Shown piece after piece: positions 61,030 to 64,000 of a stretch of DNA of 64,000 nucleotides. The notes beneath the pieces were generated by a model. That model was not told where the DNA came from. It made no database searches and saw only the letters and a list, made by a program, of their open reading frames with translations. A program made the position numbers and the translations under genes. The stretch spans positions 12,758,535 through 12,822,534 of the forward strand of contig CM028903.1 in the NCBI GenBank assembly GCA_016801885.1, written 5' to 3'. The stretch is from Toxotes chatareus. Lineage: Eukaryota > Chordata > Actinopteri > Toxotidae. Positions within the stretch are counted from its first letter, which is position 1, and the number at the start of each line of letters is the position of its first letter.

Positions 61030-63854
61030 CTGTATGTTTGCATGTATGGGAAATGTGCAGATGCCATGTACATTTAATATCAATCTCTCTGAGCCTAAAA
61101 TCAGCTAGTTAGAGCTTATTAAATCTCACACTGGCTTCAGGCAGTAAGAATCAAATTTCTTTTTTGTCTCATAGATTTATTTTTTCTCAAGAAGACAAGG
61201 AATGTGCTGCAGAGTCATCCTAATGCCTTATGTTCACTTGATTTCCCTTCATCTCTGACGTATGTTGTTTTATTTATAATGAAAAGCTCCAGTAGGGTAG
61301 TAGGGTTAGCCTGGGGCACACTGTCATATTTAATATATAAAAAAATATATAACACATCACATTTATGTTATGGTAATTTTCACTTGACTTCTATTGTAAT
61401 ATGTATCACATAATCATGCTGTGACATTTTTGTAATGGTAATAACTATTCGAGTAATTTTGAAGAAAGACAAGTGCAGTCTCAGAATCCAGAGTCTTTTA
61501 TCAAGCTCTCAGACAGAGCCCATAAAATCAGACCAGCATCTGAAGAGCAGAGAATTCATAACTCTGCTGTTTCTATCAGTGTTTATTGATTCCACTGAAA
61601 TTGAGGCAAGAAAAAGAGGATGGCTCTGAAGACCAAAGTTCATAGTGTTGAGCACTGCAGAACAGATTTTAAGATTTAAAAACAACTAGAGAGATATTTG
61701 AACTTCAAAGGTTTGTACTGCTTCTTTTGAGAAGTCTTCCATGACCATATAACAAGAAATGAAATTACCCTTTACTCGTCCCCCATAACAATGTGAACAA
61801 CACCCAATCCAACCTACTATTGTGTCTAGCTATGACAATAAAGGCAACAGCCTCTCTGGCTTTTTAAGATATTCTTAAAATAACCATACACTCTGAATAA
61901 ACAGTTTTGATGGACAACAAACAGGCCTGCAAGCTCTTGAAATTTGTACACAATTCAAGGCTCTTACATTTATGCTTTCTTGTTTTCCATACCGTATCCT
62001 GATGGAAAATTGTGGGACAAGACAAGAAACCTTACTCTTAGGACTGTATGTAGATTAAAATGAGAGGCTTGGGTGAATAAAACTCTTCTTCAAATGAACC
62101 TTAAACTGGAATCTTCTTCACAGACTTGCCTGCATTTTGACAGGCAGAAAATAATGGTTACATTTTAGCACAGACAGAGCATCGACTCTAAACATTGATT
62201 TTGAAACTTGGTTGTCAAACCATTTAAGATGCTGTCACAATGAAACTAGGCAATTTATGAAAAATCAGTAAATGAGGACAGGTAGTGAAGCCAACTATGA
62301 TATCACTCTCTCACTGGCTGGTAGCAACTTCATGTGCTTAAGCTTTCAGGCATGGTGCTTCTGAAATACCAATGAGTTTTTAGCTGATGATGGTCCCAAA
62401 CGAAAACATGGAATATTACCCAGCAAAGCACATCGTCATGCATTTCTTTAACGAATAAAGGTGCCTGAAAAATATCTTCTAATCCACAAATCGACATTCA
62501 CTGGAGGTTGTCTTCTTTACTACTAATTCTCCGTTCTAAATATAGGCCTAGTTTCATTTTATTGCTGATAAGGTGTTGAAATGGCTACTACAAAATGCTT
62601 GATGGGATGAAGATGGGACTTCATGTTAAAGGAAAGAATGGCACTGTCACTATCCAGATAATGCTGTAATCAAACTTCGATAATGTCTTTTGTACTGCTT
62701 TCACTCCCTTTATAATTCTGTGATAAGAGCTGTGTGATGAGGCCATTTGTACCAAATGAGCTCATAAAATATTCATCATCTTACTCAAGGTAATGCTGGC
62801 TGAGAAATGCAAAGAATAGCTGACAGACAGTGTGAGCGAGGGAGACTGAGGCAGAGAGGAAGACTGAGAGGGTGGGGTAGGAAAAAGGTGGTGTGGTCAC
62901 ATGTTTGCACTGAATTATTCTGTAGAGAGTGAGATCACAAGCTACTGATGGTGTTGCTAAAATATCCTTGCAGTGTAATGTAGACTGAATTTGAATTTAT
63001 CTATCACCTGAAAGCAGTTCAACTGCACAACATACGCTTAACCAATAATTTGCAGAGAATATCTCAGAGGATAAAAAGAAAGTATAGTGAAATAGTGACC
63101 ACACAGGAGGCAATATCAAGAATGAAGTATTTTTTTTTTACCAAACCTGACAGCAGAGGGTGCCAGATATGTGTAAGCCTGACAAGAAAGGTAGTGTAGA
63201 GGCAAAGAGGCAACAGTAGGGAGAGAACAAGCTAAGCAAGACTGAAGGAAGAAAATGAAATTGAAGGGCAGAGATTAAAAAAAAAAAAAAAGCCAAAACA
63301 GTGCAGATATTTTTGAGAGAAAACAGAGAAAGAATGGAGGGATGATGCAATGTTCTCATTCATAGTGTGACGCGTTTAATCTGTGAGAATCAATACATAA
63401 ATGATAGATATCTCTGCAAGTGGAAAGGCTGAGAGGTGTAGAAAGAAAAGAAAGAGAACGTGAACACAACATGAAGAAAAAGATGCTAAGAAGGAAGGAA
63501 AGACAGAGGGGTGGATGAAAAAAAAGCCAAAAGAGCAAGAAATTTAAGAAAAAGAGAGCAATAAAATGCCATTCCCGGTATTAGATTTGATAGTTCAAAT
63601 ATAATCGCTGAGATTTTTATAGCTGTACTGCTATCACACCTGTGTATTGTCACAACCCCTACAATTGAACAGAATGCAACAAAATCACAGCGGGGAATTA
63701 TTGGGCTTTGTGGATGAGAATGGTCAAACTACTTGAGTGATTTGACATCTCCCACAATGTGAAAGGTGGACTGATCAATCCAGGGTCATGTTTGTTAATT
63801 GCACCCTGCTAGATTAGCTGTGCTGATGAGCAGACTGAAAGCCAACTGCCACTG

Positions 63855-64000
63855 ATTGCACCCAAAATATGTTACCAGTTCACCTGACCCTGCGTGTCTT
63901 TGGATTGTGAGAGGAAAACGGAGTATCCAGACAAATCCTGTATGAACATGGGGAGAACACGCAGACTTGACACAGAAAGAGTCGGGTTTAAAACACAGAC
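63855..64000 (+). repeat. Dispersed vertebrate/teleost repeat fragment
   Basis: The order GTGTCTTTGGATTGTGAGAGG, GGAGTATCCAGACAAA, then ATGGGGAGAACACGCAGAC matches the conserved core of an interspersed repeat common in fish. It runs off the right edge of the window. The copy is diverged. Confidence 0.6.

Larger units (their letters stand above)
58745..64000 (-). other. fchsd2: Part of a large upstream fchsd2 intron
   Basis: Nothing resembling the preceding F-BAR exons is found to the right edge. The stretch holds microsatellites, purine-rich tracts (around 63430-63560) and a dispersed repeat fragment at the end. The short open frames show no recognisable protein. The next upstream exon must therefore lie more than 5.2 kb away. 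Confidence 0.7.

Noticed and set aside
1..64000. tRNA, rRNA or microRNA genes, and endogenous viral sequences.
   Set aside because: Nothing with a convincing cloverleaf, rRNA-like conservation or viral gene similarity was recognised by eye; a dedicated scan (tRNAscan-SE, Infernal) would be needed to exclude small RNAs.

Overview
This window looks like teleost fish nuclear DNA. The genes are intron-rich with GT-AG splice sites, and their closest relatives are vertebrate proteins. Several dispersed-repeat fragments resemble families common in fish genomes. No bacterial or viral gene was seen.

Layout. (1) About 1-1600 is non-coding; it may hold the end of a plus-strand 3' UTR and an old transposon fragment. 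(2) About 1608-24040 is a 22.4-kb head-to-tail satellite array with a monomer near 76 bp (roughly 295 copies by length). Each monomer is centred on a perfect 18-bp palindrome. The array has several monomer variants, longer duplicated blocks and decayed edges, and it encodes nothing credible. (3) About 24040-25840 is AT-rich and holds a possible hAT-transposase fossil and the 3' UTR of the next gene. (4) 35784-25845, minus strand, is a complete small-HERC E3 ubiquitin ligase gene: RCC1 repeats plus a HECT domain, 23 coding exons reconstructed by eye, 1018 aa. (5) 45060-36581, minus strand, is a complete NACHT-WD repeat (NWD1/NWD2 family) gene: 10 coding exons, 1757 aa. (6) About 64000-49703, minus strand, is the 3' part of fchsd2 (F-BAR and double SH3 protein). 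Its last nine coding exons are present, and its upstream exons lie beyond the right edge. A long 3' UTR probably runs to about 45430.

The three genes run in the same direction, in the order fchsd2 > NWD-like > HERC, with short spacers. All exon joins keep frame across the proposed introns, so HERC and NWD-like appear intact. HERC has a perfect interferon-response-type motif in its first intron, which fits the interferon link of small HERCs but is untested. fchsd2 is a membrane-remodelling and actin-regulating protein and has no evident functional tie to the other two.

The most unusual items are the palindromic satellite, a truncated second copy of an SH3 exon with its own strong acceptor in fchsd2, a GC-AG intron and the intronic interferon-response motif in HERC, and a low-complexity insert inside the NACHT domain. 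All coordinates and counts were made by reading, without alignment tools.
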